This document shows positions 8,762 to 17,201 of a DNA stretch of 34,723 nucleotides, piece by piece (position 1 is the stretch's first letter; every line of letters starts with the position of its first letter). The notes beneath the pieces are model-generated. The model had not been told where the DNA came from and did no database searches. It saw only the letters and a program-made list of their open reading frames with translations. The position numbers and the translations under genes are program-made. Origin of the DNA: an uncultured Alphaproteobacteria bacterium (GTDB taxonomy: Bacteria > Pseudomonadota > Alphaproteobacteria > UBA7879 > VGCX01); assembly GCA_913061155.1 (NCBI GenBank), contig CAJXSI010000012.1:1-34723 (forward strand), in the 5' to 3' direction.

Positions 8762-8916
8762 TTGTCATTCCGGACTTGATCCGGAATCCACAGCGGTGTT
8801 CATCACAGAGAATTTGATTGCCGTAGACTTCTGGATTCTGGTGTCAAGCACCAGAATGACAAAAATTGTATCCGGTGAATATGGCCCTGGACCCCGCATC
8901 AAGTGCGGGGCGACGA
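8762..8916. repeat. 155-bp composite repeat, copy 2
   Basis: Near-identical to 8535-8689 in the same orientation, with one base change in the AATACGG/AATATGG linker. Such high identity between two tandem copies points to recent duplication or gene conversion. The 70 bases between the copies contain ACACGGGGCGACGA and TTTCTATG.AAAGACAG, which recur inverted near 14.35-14.40 kb. Confidence 0.9.
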
Positions 8917-8977
8917 AGTTGGGAGGCTATCATAAGCTTAATGACAAATGATTATACCCCGGTGATTTTATACGTAT

Positions 8978-9055
8978 CGTCATTCCGGACTTGATCCGGA
9001 ATCCAGTCATAATCTAAACGGCAGGCAGGTTATATCTGGTGACTCTACCGCCCTG
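8978..9055. repeat. composite repeat of the AGTCATAA-spacer type, decayed copy
   Basis: A CCGGA-arm palindrome (8981-9004) is followed by AGTCATAATCTAAACGGCAG and a decayed second half (CCCTGGGTCAATGGGGCC). The same spacer occurs at 33669-33770 and, inverted, at 14258-14358. Confidence 0.75.
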
Positions 9056-9108
9056 GGTCAATGGGGCCTCAGGTCAGTGGCGGTTGATACAGGGGTGGAA
9101 AAAAGATA

Positions 9109-9135
9109 CAAAAAAAGCCGGTATAACCGGCTTCT
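9109..9135 (-). terminator. rho-independent terminator of rpmE
   Basis: On the minus strand, AAGCCGGT pairs with ACCGGCTT around a three-base loop and is followed by a run of T, 20 bases after the rpmE stop. Confidence 0.85.
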
Positions 9136-9154
9136 TGACTTGTAACAAGTAAAA

Positions 9155-9379
9155 CTATTGTTTGCCACCAAGGCCTTTGAAACGGCTTTGGAATTTGCTT
9201 AATTGACCACCACTTCCAAGAAGACGATGTACACCTGTCCATGCAGGATGTGTCTTTGGATCAACTTCAAGCTTTAGAACTGCCCCAGGTTTACCAAGGG
9301 TTGAACGTGTTGTGTATTCTGTTCCATCAGTCATAACAACTTTAATTTCATGATAGTCAGGGTGAATGCCTTTTTTCAT
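9155..9379 (-). CDS. rpmE: 50S ribosomal protein L31
   Basis: 74 residues. [19 protein letters not shown], the TTRSTLGK strand and HPAWTG match alphaproteobacterial L31, which is longer in the middle than enteric L31. There are no cysteines, so this is the zinc-free type. L31 bridges the two ribosomal subunits. The gene is single and has its own terminator; the next gene on the strand ends 70 bases before its start, which leaves room for a private promoter. Confidence 0.96.
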   Translation of the reverse strand: MKKGIHPDYHEIKVVMTDGTEYTTRSTLGKPGAVLKLEVDPKTHPAWTGVHRLLGSGGQLSKFQSRFKGLGGKQ

Positions 9380-9449
9380 TGTCTTAATACCTTAAATTTA
9401 AATTCTTTACTATACATATAAGACTTGGCCCGCAATTTCAAGGGGTTTT

Positions 9450-10136
9450 TTATAGATTTTCACAGAAACATGCATGAACAGACTGAATTCTTTGTTTTGT
9501 TAAGTCATCTGGTTTGCCAGAAAGGTTCTGTGGCAAAAAATGGCGTTGAAAGGCCAAGATGGCTTTGTCTGTATTTTTATTGTCAAAATGATAACCGATG
9601 GCTTTTAAGTATTGAATGGATTCAGTGTCTGATATCTTTTTTTGTCCGGTATCTTTGGGCCACAATCCAATATTATTATCTGCCAAAAATTTCCAATCAA
9701 ATAATTCTCCGGGATCTTTTTTTCTGTCGACAGCAATATCAGAATGGCCAAGAATGTGATGGTCTGGAATTTCCCATCTTGTTCGGATGTCTTTTATCAA
9801 ATCAACCAAGGCATTCATTTGCACAGGAGGAAAGGGCTGGTATCCGTTAGAATGTCCCGGATTGTCCAATTCGATGCCAATGGAGTGGTGGTTAATATTT
9901 TTCCGATCTTTCCACTGGCTTAAACCGGCATGCCAGGCCCTTTTTTCTTCGGATACCAGGTTATATATCAGGCCGTCCACAGAAATTAAGTAATGGGCGC
10001 TGACTTTTGCCGTTGGATCTTTTAAGCGATCCAAAGCCGCGGTTGCACTTAGCATATCTGTGTAATGCAGAATAAGCATATCGACCGAGTGATCTCTGTC
10101 ATCAAAGTTCATTGAAGGTGTTGAGAATGCTTTCAT
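9450..10136 (-). CDS. N-acetylmuramoyl-L-alanine amidase, AmpD/AmiD type
   Basis: 228 residues. The N-terminal Amidase_2 domain (about 15-150) has the zinc ligands expected for the family: His24 in LILHYT, His131 in ILGHSDIA and Asp141 in KKDPG, plus Glu89 in GIELDN. The C-terminal part (about 165-225) resembles a small peptidoglycan-binding helical domain (AILAFQRHFLP). The family cleaves the bond between N-acetylmuramic acid and the stem peptide. No signal peptide or lipobox is visible, favouring a cytoplasmic, recycling role like AmpD; the extra C-terminal domain is more like AmiD, so I leave the symbol blank. Confidence 0.88.
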   Translation of the reverse strand: MKAFSTPSMNFDDRDHSVDMLILHYTDMLSATAALDRLKDPTAKVSAHYLISVDGLIYNLVSEEKRAWHAGLSQWKDRKNINHHSIGIELDNPGHSNGYQPFPPVQMNALVDLIKDIRTRWEIPDHHILGHSDIAVDRKKDPGELFDWKFLADNNIGLWPKDTGQKKISDTESIQYLKAIGYHFDNKNTDKAILAFQRHFLPQNLSGKPDDLTKQRIQSVHACFCENL

Positions 10137-10251
10137 TTAACTAAAATCCTATATTTATTCATTATAAGGCTCAAAAGGTTTAAAATAATAGAAAAATATT
10201 TTTTTTCAAAATAACTTTCCAAAAAAAACCAGTTAAAACAATAACTTAATT

Positions 10252-10272
10252 GCTATGCAAAAAAAGCATAGC
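10252..10272. other. perfect inverted repeat upstream of the amidase gene
   Basis: GCTATGC and GCATAGC enclose seven A residues. It lies 116 bases before the amidase start on one side and about 55 bases before the candidate small RNA on the other. It may be an operator or a hairpin in the amidase leader; nothing decides between these. Confidence 0.35.
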
Positions 10273-10321
10273 TATAAGGTAAAGAAAATGGTGGTAATTT
10301 TTATTATTATTTATATATTAC

Positions 10322-10463
10322 AGGTGTAGGCAACGAAGTAAAAGTTCTTACAAAAAGTTTCCAAGAGCAATTCTTGGAGAGTGGAGCAAGCCTCCACGTT
10401 ACGTCGCCAGACGTAATAAAAGCCTCCCTGTTAGACTGGCCGGATTTATCCGGCCTTTTTTTT
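10322..10463 (+). ncRNA. candidate structured small RNA ending in a strong terminator
   Basis: Four hairpins follow one another and end in an intrinsic terminator. They are TCCAAGA/TCTTGGA (10360-10378, loop GCAAT), GTGGAG/CTCCAC (10381-10397, loop CAAGC), TTACGTC/GACGTAA (10399-10416, loop GCCA) and the terminator GGCCGGA/TCCGGCC with eight T (10438-10463). A weaker stem GTAA/TTAC lies at 10338-10351. No open frame with a ribosome-binding site fits the span. It stops 227 bases before mfd and is preceded by an AT-rich stretch that could hold a promoter. I do not recognise it as tmRNA, RNase P RNA, SRP RNA or 6S RNA. The 5' end is a guess. Confidence 0.5.
10438..10463 (+). terminator. rho-independent terminator of the candidate small RNA
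   Basis: A perfect 7-bp GC-rich stem (GGCCGGA/TCCGGCC) with loop TTTA is followed by eight T. No plus-strand protein gene lies just upstream, which is the main argument for a non-coding transcript. Confidence 0.88.
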
Positions 10464-10690
10464 AAGCCAATCGATTTAATCTTGTCACAGCAAGGCGTTC
10501 TTTTTGGGCGATTTTGGCGTCAAATCTTGTTTGTGATGCTCACGTACAATAGGTACGCTGCGCGTCAAAAACTTCACTTTTCCTAAAACTCCCCTCACAA
10601 AATATCATCTTGCAAAGAACCCTTATTAAATATAGGGGGTGTTTTTATTTTAACACTTGATATTTAAATCTATATAAGCTTTTTTAGGAT

Positions 10691-13600
10691 ATGACTTTTT
10701 CTAAAATTTTTAAAGAATATATTGATAATAAATCGGTCTGCCTATCTAATTTGCCAGATGCGGCGCATGGCTATGCTTATTTTCAATTCTTAGAAAAGTT
10801 AGAACATGATAATGTTTTGATTATCGCCCAAAATGATTCAAAGATGCGACAAGTCAAAGCAGAACTGGATTTCTTTGCACCCAAGTTCGATATTTTTGTT
10901 TTCCCTGAATGGGATTGTTTGCCCTATGATAGGGTGTCCCCCAGTAAAGATTGTTTGTCAGAGCGTATTAAGACTTTTTCACATATCGCCAAGAAACCAA
11001 GGAATACCTGTATTATTACAACCATGGGGGCTTTGGCTCAGAAAATACCAACGCTGGGACAATTTGTGCAGAATTCTATTGATGTTAAATCAGGGCGTTC
11101 AAGTAAGTTAGATGACTTAATAACCTATTGTGAAAAGAACGGTTATGAACGTGTGGACATTGTTTATAATGTTGGCGAATATGCCGTGCGTGGCAGTGTC
11201 TTTGATTTATTCCCAACAGGCGAAGAGCTTCCTTACAGATTGGACTTTTTTGGGGACGAGGTAGAAAGCATCAAAACTTTTGATGTTGAAACCCAAAGAT
11301 CCCAAAACAGTGTTGAAAAAATTCATTTATCCACATTAACAGAAGTTTTCTTAACAAATTCCGCCATCGATTTATTTCGTGAAAAATATAGAAGCCTGTT
11401 TGGGATTGAGGCTTGTAAAGATCCTTTGTACGAAGCAATTTCAGAAAAAAGACAGTTCATGGGGTATGAACATTGGTTGCCTTTATTCTATCCAAAACTA
11501 ACGTCCTTTATGGATGCGTATAACCCTGACCATGTGTTTATGGATATTAAATCCGAAGAAACATTGAAAAATTTTCATACCCAAGTTTTGGATCATTACC
11601 AAGCACGAAGTGATTCAAAAGGTTATATGGGTAAGGAAGATGTTGCCTATCGACCCTTGAATCCAGAATGTTTATTTCTTTCAGAAGAAAAGGTTTTAAA
11701 AGAATTAACAGCATTAAAGACAGTTAAGATCACCAATTTTGATGATAAAAATGGCCATGATATTGGGATAAGAAATTCAAAGAATTTTATTGCAGAACGC
11801 CAAAATAAACAAGAAACGATTTATCAATCTGTTACAGATTATCTGTCTGAATCAAAGAAAAAGATTTTGGTTACTGCCAAAACACAAGGGGCAAAATCAA
11901 CTTTAACGGCGGCTTTTTTCAAAGCAACAGAGGTTGATATTTTCAAAAATGTTAAAGGGTTTTCTTTTACAAAACCCCCAAAAACAGCTGTTGTTTCGGC
12001 CCCATTTGATGGTGGGTTTCAAGGAAAAGATTTCGAAGTTCTGACAGAACAAGATATTCTGGGGGATCAAATTATTCGTCAGAAAAAACGATCCGGCAAA
12101 AAGAAACTTAGTTTAGAACTTGAAAACTTTAAGTCAGGTGATTTGCTGGTTCATAAAACCCATGGTTTGGGACGTTATATAGACTTGCAAAATATTTCAA
12201 TTAATGAAGCATCACATGATTGTCTGGAATTAGAATACGCAGGGGGTGATAAATTATTTATCCCGGTTGAAAATATTGATGATTTAAGTATTTACGGGGC
12301 ATCAGAAGATGCTGTTCTGGATAAACTTGGGGGTGTCGGCTGGCAAAACAGGAAGAAAAGAGTCCAAGAACGTATATTTGAAATTGCCGAAGGGCTTATC
12401 AACCTGGCCGCCAAACGGCAAAAATTGATTGCGGAACCGATTCCTTTTGACACAGGTATATATAGTGAGTTTTGTCAAAAATTCCCATACACAGAGACAG
12501 AAGACCAACTGGATGCCATTGGCGATATCATCCAGGATATGGGCAAAAACAAGCCGATGGATCGCCTGCTGTGCGGAGACGTTGGGTTTGGAAAGACAGA
12601 GGTTGCCATGCGGGCCGCCTTTGTTGCCGCCATGTCGGGTTTTCAAGTGGCAATTGTGGCCCCCACGACGATCCTATGTCATCAGCATTATGAAAACTTT
12701 GTCCAACGCTTTAAAGGGTTTGGGGTTAATATTGCTTTCTTGTCCAGGCTGCAAAAGCAAGCAGAAACCAAAAGAATAAAAGAACAGTTGGAAAAAGGCG
12801 AAATTCAAATTGTCATTGGGACCCATACATTATTATCCAAATCAATCAAGTTTTCCCATTTGGGGTTGGTTGTTTTGGACGAAGAACAACATTTTGGCGT
12901 CAAACAAAAAGAACATCTAAAGAATTTGGCAGAGAATGTACATGTCCTGTCGATGAGTGCGACCCCAATCCCAAGAACATTACAGATGGCTGTTTCTGGC
13001 ATAAGGGAACTGAGTATTATCGCGACACCGCCAGTGGACCGTCTGTCTGTTCATACGTTTGTGATGCCATTTGATTCTGTCACTATCCGAGAAGTTATTT
13101 TACGTGAATATCAAAGAGGCGGGCAGGTGTTTTGTGTCTGTCCCCGGATTAATGACATTGAAGATCTGCAAGAACGTTTATTAAAAATTGTTCCCGAAGT
13201 TAAAATAAAAATTGGCCATGGTCAAATGCCGCCAGATGAAATGGCTGACATTATGAAGGCCTTTGAAAACCGTCAATTTGATGTATTGATTTCCACCAAT
13301 ATTATTGAATCAGGGTTGGATATTCCCAATGCCAATACCTTGATTGTGTATCGTTCTGATATGTTTGGCCTGTCACAATTGCACCAATTACGTGGGCGTG
13401 TGGGACGTTCAAAGGTGCGGGGGTATGCCTACTTAACCCTACCACCCAATAAAATACTAAAAGGCACCGCAGAAAAAAGGCTAGAGGTTATTAAATCTGT
13501 TCAAGGATTGGGTGCAGGGTTCACGCTGGCCAGCCATGATATGGATATTCGTGGGCCAGGAAATTTAATAGGACAACAGCAATCGGGCCAAATTAAAGAG

Positions 13601-14128
13601 GTTGGTATTGGCCTGTACAACCATATGTTGGAAGAGGCCTTGCATAAGGTTAAAAGTGGGGATCACAAGCATACGGTGAAAGAAGACTGGACGCCCAATA
13701 TTAATCTGGGGTTGGATATTTTAATTCCAAATACATATGTGCCTGATTTGAATCTGCGTCTTAGTCTGTATCGACGTATCAGTAAGCTGGATTGTGATGA
13801 AAATATTAATGAATTTACAGCAGAAATGACAGATCGATTTGGGGCATTACCAGAAGAAGTTAAAAATTTAATCGATACAATAGAAATCAAAAGATTATGC
13901 ATCACACTGAATATTCAAAGTATTGATGCTGGGGCCAAAGGAATCCTAATTAGTTTCTATAAAAATCAGGTGCCCTATGTTGATAAGTTGTTACAGTTTG
14001 TTTCCCGCCAGTATGGCACGGTTAAATTGCGCCCTGACCAAAAAATGGTTCTGATCAGATCATGGAAAACCCCCCAAGAAAAATTGCAAGGAATTAACAA
14101 GTTTTTAAAAGAGTTATCTGTTTTATAA
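10691..14128 (+). CDS. mfd: transcription-repair coupling factor
   Basis: 1145 residues, full length. The N-terminal UvrB-like part covers about 1-330. The RNA-polymerase-interacting CarD-like domain starts near 475 (LENFKSGDLLVHKTHGLGRY). The translocase motor has Walker A GDVGFGKTE near 630, the DEEQ box (LDEEQHFGV) near 730, SATPIPRTL, and LRGRVGRS near 897. The C-terminal TRCF domain follows at about 1000-1110. Mfd pushes stalled RNA polymerase off damaged DNA and recruits UvrA/UvrB. It is a single plus-strand gene; uvrB is 1 kb downstream on the other strand. The 227-base gap before it holds CGTACAATAGGTACG, a short palindrome, but no clear promoter. Confidence 0.97.
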   Translation: MTFSKIFKEYIDNKSVCLSNLPDAAHGYAYFQFLEKLEHDNVLIIAQNDSKMRQVKAELDFFAPKFDIFVFPEWDCLPYDRVSPSKDCLSERIKTFSHIAKKPRNTCIITTMGALAQKIPTLGQFVQNSIDVKSGRSSKLDDLITYCEKNGYERVDIVYNVGEYAVRGSVFDLFPTGEELPYRLDFFGDEVESIKTFDVETQRSQNSVEKIHLSTLTEVFLTNSAIDLFREKYRSLFGIEACKDPLYEAISEKRQFMGYEHWLPLFYPKLTSFMDAYNPDHVFMDIKSEETLKNFHTQVLDHYQARSDSKGYMGKEDVAYRPLNPECLFLSEEKVLKELTALKTVKITNFDDKNGHDIGIRNSKNFIAERQNKQETIYQSVTDYLSESKKKILVTAKTQGAKSTLTAAFFKATEVDIFKNVKGFSFTKPPKTAVVSAPFDGGFQGKDFEVLTEQDILGDQIIRQKKRSGKKKLSLELENFKSGDLLVHKTHGLGRYIDLQNISINEASHDCLELEYAGGDKLFIPVENIDDLSIYGASEDAVLDKLGGVGWQNRKKRVQERIFEIAEGLINLAAKRQKLIAEPIPFDTGIYSEFCQKFPYTETEDQLDAIGDIIQDMGKNKPMDRLLCGDVGFGKTEVAMRAAFVAAMSGFQVAIVAPTTILCHQHYENFVQRFKGFGVNIAFLSRLQKQAETKRIKEQLEKGEIQIVIGTHTLLSKSIKFSHLGLVVLDEEQHFGVKQKEHLKNLAENVHVLSMSATPIPRTLQMAVSGIRELSIIATPPVDRLSVHTFVMPFDSVTIREVILREYQRGGQVFCVCPRINDIEDLQERLLKIVPEVKIKIGHGQMPPDEMADIMKAFENRQFDVLISTNIIESGLDIPNANTLIVYRSDMFGLSQLHQLRGRVGRSKVRGYAYLTLPPNKILKGTAEKRLEVIKSVQGLGAGFTLASHDMDIRGPGNLIGQQQSGQIKEVGIGLYNHMLEEALHKVKSGDHKHTVKEDWTPNINLGLDILIPNTYVPDLNLRLSLYRRISKLDCDENINEFTAEMTDRFGALPEEVKNLIDTIEIKRLCITLNIQSIDAGAKGILISFYKNQVPYVDKLLQFVSRQYGTVKLRPDQKMVLIRSWKTPQEKLQGINKFLKELSVL

Positions 14129-14171
14129 ACGGCAACCCATGCGTCGTTCCATGCGACTCCCTTCACCTTCG

Positions 14172-14197
14172 TCGCCCTGTGCTTGACACCAGGGTAT
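14172..14197. repeat. TTGA-core palindrome after mfd
   Basis: CGCCCTGTGCTTGACACCAG followed by GG: the arms pair around CTTGA with one bulged C. It opens the 426-base gene-free stretch between mfd and yqgE, which otherwise contains the two composite repeats below and short linkers. Confidence 0.65.
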
Positions 14198-14257
14198 AAT
14201 CACTTTCTTCATCAGGTTTCCCATTAAAGTCGACCGGTATCTGGACCTATCTTACCT

Positions 14258-14358
14258 CGTCGCCCCGCACTTGATGCGGGGCCCAGAGAAGTATTCACCG
14301 AATACAACCCGCCTGCCTTTTAGTTTATGACTGGATCCCGGATCAAGTCCGGGACGAC
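14258..14358. repeat. composite repeat of the AGTCATAA-spacer type, inverted copy
   Basis: Read on the minus strand it runs: CCGGG-arm palindrome, AGTCATAAACTAAAAGGCAG spacer, GTATTCGGTGAATACTTC linker, CCCCGCA-arm palindrome. This is the same order as 33669-33770 on the plus strand. Two full palindromes of different arm sequence stay joined by the same spacer in both places, so they appear to move or be copied as one unit. Confidence 0.85.
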
Positions 14359-14387
14359 AATCGAGAGGGTCTGTCTTTGCATAGAAA

Positions 14388-14476
14388 TCGTCGCCCCGTG
14401 TATGGGTGTTCATTACAGACAATTTGGTTGCCATAGACTTCTGGATCGGAGTCTAGGACAGGCTAAATTAAGAATG
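14388..14476. repeat. decayed copy of the GTGTTCATCACAGA-type composite repeat
   Basis: GTGTTCATTACAGACAATTT, GTTGCCATAGACTTCTGGAT and AGAATGAC align with the spacer and second half of the repeat at 8535-8689, but the palindrome arms have lost pairing. The adjoining TTTGCATAGAAATCGTCGCC is the reverse complement of the linker near 8722-8755. Confidence 0.7.
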
Positions 14477-14554
14477 ACGAAGGTAAAGCGTAACTGGTAA
14501 ACACAGCCTCGCATTCTGCAATCAAATAACAGGTCGGTGAATAGAAAGATTAAT

Positions 14555-15124
14555 CTAAGCCAAGCCAACTTGGTGGCTGTGAACGGTTTTATTTATCTTT
14601 AAAGATGCCAAGGCGTGGGTCCATTTATGGTCATCCTGTTTATCAAAAATAATATCAGGGGTGGCATCCAGGGTAAGCCAATCACTTTCTTTTAATTCTT
14701 TTTCCAGCTGACCTTCTTCCCAGCTGGCATAACCAAGTGTTAATAAAAAATGATCTGGCTGATTATCAATTGTGGCTTGTTTTAAAAAATCATGACATGC
14801 ACTGATGGCAATGTTTTTGCCAACCTTAACAGCCTTTTTTATTGTTGGTGAAGGACTATGAACAACAAGACCCAGGTTTACATCAACAGGTCCCCCAAAA
14901 TGAATGGGGTTTTTCGTAAGGATATTGGGTTTGGTGATCTTAAAATCAGCATATAAATCATCAATCGTGACATTTGGCGCCGTTTGGTTAATAACAAGTC
15001 CCACAGCCCCAAATTCATCATGTCCAATCATGTAAATAACCGATTGGGCAAAAATATCACTTTGCAGTTTTGGGGCTGCAATTAATAATTTTCCGGTTAA
15101 TCCATTGGGATTGGGTAATTTCAT
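14555..15124 (-). CDS. YqgE/AlgH family protein (UPF0301)
   Basis: 189 residues. The N-terminal GKLLIAAPKL, then SVIYMIGHDEFGAVGLVINQ, HFGGPVD and LGYASWEEGQLEKEL are the conserved segments of the UPF0301/DUF179 family. The biochemical role is not settled; some members affect alginate or stress regulation in Pseudomonas (AlgH). It lies 76 bases downstream of uvrB on the same strand and could be the last gene of nupC-uvrB-yqgE. Nothing about it is unusual. Confidence 0.9.
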   Translation of the reverse strand: MKLPNPNGLTGKLLIAAPKLQSDIFAQSVIYMIGHDEFGAVGLVINQTAPNVTIDDLYADFKITKPNILTKNPIHFGGPVDVNLGLVVHSPSPTIKKAVKVGKNIAISACHDFLKQATIDNQPDHFLLTLGYASWEEGQLEKELKESDWLTLDATPDIIFDKQDDHKWTHALASLKINKTVHSHQVGLA

Positions 15125-15200
15125 ATACGTGATCTTTCTTTTCTAAATAGGGTGTCAGAGTAAGTCAAAAGTAATAAATATTCAATATTAAAAGGGGGTT

Positions 15201-17201
15201 TTAGCCCTTTAATAAATTATCATTCTCTAACTTCTTAATGCGATCCCGCAGTTTTGCTGCCTTTTCAAATTCTAAATTACTGGCAAGTTCGTGCATTTCC
15301 TTGGATAGATCCTTAATTTCTTTTTGAAGTTCTTTTTTCGATAGGTTACGGGCTTCTTTTATATCAACAGTAACGTGATCTTTTTCAAAGACACTGGCCA
15401 AAATATTATTAATATTTTTCTTGATACTTTCAGGGGTAATTCCGTTGGCGGCATTATATTTTTGTTGCCTTTCACGGCGACGATGGGTTTCTTCGATCGC
15501 GGCGGACATTGATTTTGTCATGGTATCAGCATACAAAATGGCCCGTCCATCAACATTACGTGCGGCCCGGCCAATGGTTTGAATTAAGGATGTTTTTGAT
15601 CTTAAATACCCTTCTTTATCAGCGTCTAAAATGGCCACCAAGCCACATTCTGGAATGTCCAATCCCTCACGAAGAAGGTTGATACCAATTAAAACTTCAA
15701 AGTTACCAAGGCGCAGATCCCGAATAATTTGGATGCGTTCAAGCGTATCAATATCAGAGTGCACATAGCGAACTTTCAACCCAGCCTCACTCATATACTC
15801 TGTTAGGGCTTCGGCCATTTTTTTTGTCAAGGTGGTCACCAGAACGCGTTCATTCTTTTTGGAACTTTCCACACATTCAGCAATCAAATCATCCACCTGC
15901 GTTTCCGTTGGGCGCACGATACAAACCGGGTCCAAAAGGCCGGTGGGACGCACAACTTGTTCGGCAAATTCACCGTGGGTTTGTTCCAGTTCCCAACTGT
16001 TTGGCGTTGCAGATACAAAAACAGTGCGGGGCCGTAATTCATCCCATTCTTCAAATTTCATAGGTCGGTTATCTTTGCAGGCCGGCAAACGAAAACCAAA
16101 ATCAGCCAGGTTTGTTTTGCGCGCCCGGTCCCCTTTATACATTCCATGTATCTGTGGCACACCAATATGACTTTCATCCACAAACAATAGGCTGTTTTTT
16201 GGCAAGTATTCAAATAGGGTTGGAGGTGGGGAACCAGGTGTTCGACCTGTTAAATAGCGAGAATAATTTTCAATACCGGCGCAACTGCCGGTGGCTTCCA
16301 TCATTTCAATGTCAAATGACACACGTTCGCGTATTCTTTGGGCTTCAATTAATTTGTTTTCAGATTCAAATTCTTGAATGCGGGTTTTCAAATCAATTTT
16401 AATTTGCTTAATAGCTTGGTTTAAACTGGGGCGCGGGGTGACATAGTGACTATTGGGATAAATTGTTACGCTTTGCAGCTCTGTTGATTTTTTCCCTGTT
16501 AGGGGATCAATTTCATAGATGCCTTCAATATCGTCATCAAACATATCCAGGCGCCAGGCCAGGGTATCGCTGTGCGAGGGGAATATTTCAACAAGGTCCC
16601 CCCGAACACGAAATGTGCCTCGTTTAAAATCTATATCATTGCGGGCATATTGCAGTTCCACCAATTTTTTCAAGAGGTCTTGGCGGCTTATGACTTCCCC
16701 TTTTTTTAGGGGAAGGGCCATACTGCTATAAACCTCAGCCGATCCAATGCCATAAATACAAGATACACTGGCCACAATAATGGTATCTGGGCGTTCAAAC
16801 AAAGACCGGGTGGCCGCATGGCGCATGCGGTCCAATTGTTCGTTTATACTGGCTTCTTTTTCAATAAATAAATCACGCCGGGGAACGTAGGCCTCTGGCT
16901 GATAATAATCATAATAAGATACGAAATATTCCACCGCATTATCTGGAAAAAATTCTTTCATTTCTGAAAATAATTGGGCTGCCAAAGTTTTGTTCGGGGC
17001 CATAATCAGGGCAGGGCACTGCATTTCATTAATGGTGTGGGCCATGGTAAACGTTTTACCTGATCCTGTTACCCCAAGTAAAACTTGATCTTTTTGATTT
17101 TCATGCAGGCCGGCAATAAGTTGCTTTATGGCTTGGGGTTGATCCCCCGCCGGTTTGTAATCTGATTTAAGGGTGAATAATTTTTCTATCCGAACCACCA
17201 T
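15201..17201 (-). CDS. uvrB: excinuclease ABC subunit B
   Basis: 666 residues, normal length. Walker A GVTGSGKT is at 43-50. The DNA-inserting beta-hairpin region YFVSYYDYYQPEAYVP follows near 92-107. Also present are DESHIGVPQ, SATPNSWE, LLREGLDIPE, the motif VI segment QTIGRAARN, and the C-terminal UVR motif (LASNLEFEKAAKLRDRIKKL) that binds UvrC. UvrB verifies damage and loads UvrC in nucleotide-excision repair. The start MVVRIEKLFTLKSDY lies 16 bases inside the end of the nupC frame, so the two genes overlap and are probably translationally coupled. A start a few codons later is possible but less well placed. Confidence 0.97.
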   Translation of the reverse strand: MVVRIEKLFTLKSDYKPAGDQPQAIKQLIAGLHENQKDQVLLGVTGSGKTFTMAHTINEMQCPALIMAPNKTLAAQLFSEMKEFFPDNAVEYFVSYYDYYQPEAYVPRRDLFIEKEASINEQLDRMRHAATRSLFERPDTIIVASVSCIYGIGSAEVYSSMALPLKKGEVISRQDLLKKLVELQYARNDIDFKRGTFRVRGDLVEIFPSHSDTLAWRLDMFDDDIEGIYEIDPLTGKKSTELQSVTIYPNSHYVTPRPSLNQAIKQIKIDLKTRIQEFESENKLIEAQRIRERVSFDIEMMEATGSCAGIENYSRYLTGRTPGSPPPTLFEYLPKNSLLFVDESHIGVPQIHGMYKGDRARKTNLADFGFRLPACKDNRPMKFEEWDELRPRTVFVSATPNSWELEQTHGEFAEQVVRPTGLLDPVCIVRPTETQVDDLIAECVESSKKNERVLVTTLTKKMAEALTEYMSEAGLKVRYVHSDIDTLERIQIIRDLRLGNFEVLIGINLLREGLDIPECGLVAILDADKEGYLRSKTSLIQTIGRAARNVDGRAILYADTMTKSMSAAIEETHRRRERQQKYNAANGITPESIKKNINNILASVFEKDHVTVDIKEARNLSKKELQKEIKDLSKEMHELASNLEFEKAAKLRDRIKKLENDNLLKG

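Noticed and set aside
8484-9055. Possible CRISPR array
   Set aside because: Repeats are palindromic, of several types and unevenly spaced, and the spacers are themselves repeated. No cas genes are present.
10322-10463. tmRNA, SRP RNA or RNase P RNA
   Set aside because: I could not find a tRNA-like end, the conserved SRP loop or the conserved RNase P core segments in the sequence.
10374-10586. 70-codon open frame on the plus strand
   Set aside because: It crosses two strong hairpins and the terminator and lacks a ribosome-binding site.
12302-12779. Overlapping frames within mfd on both strands
   Set aside because: These are shadows of the strongly conserved Mfd translocase region.
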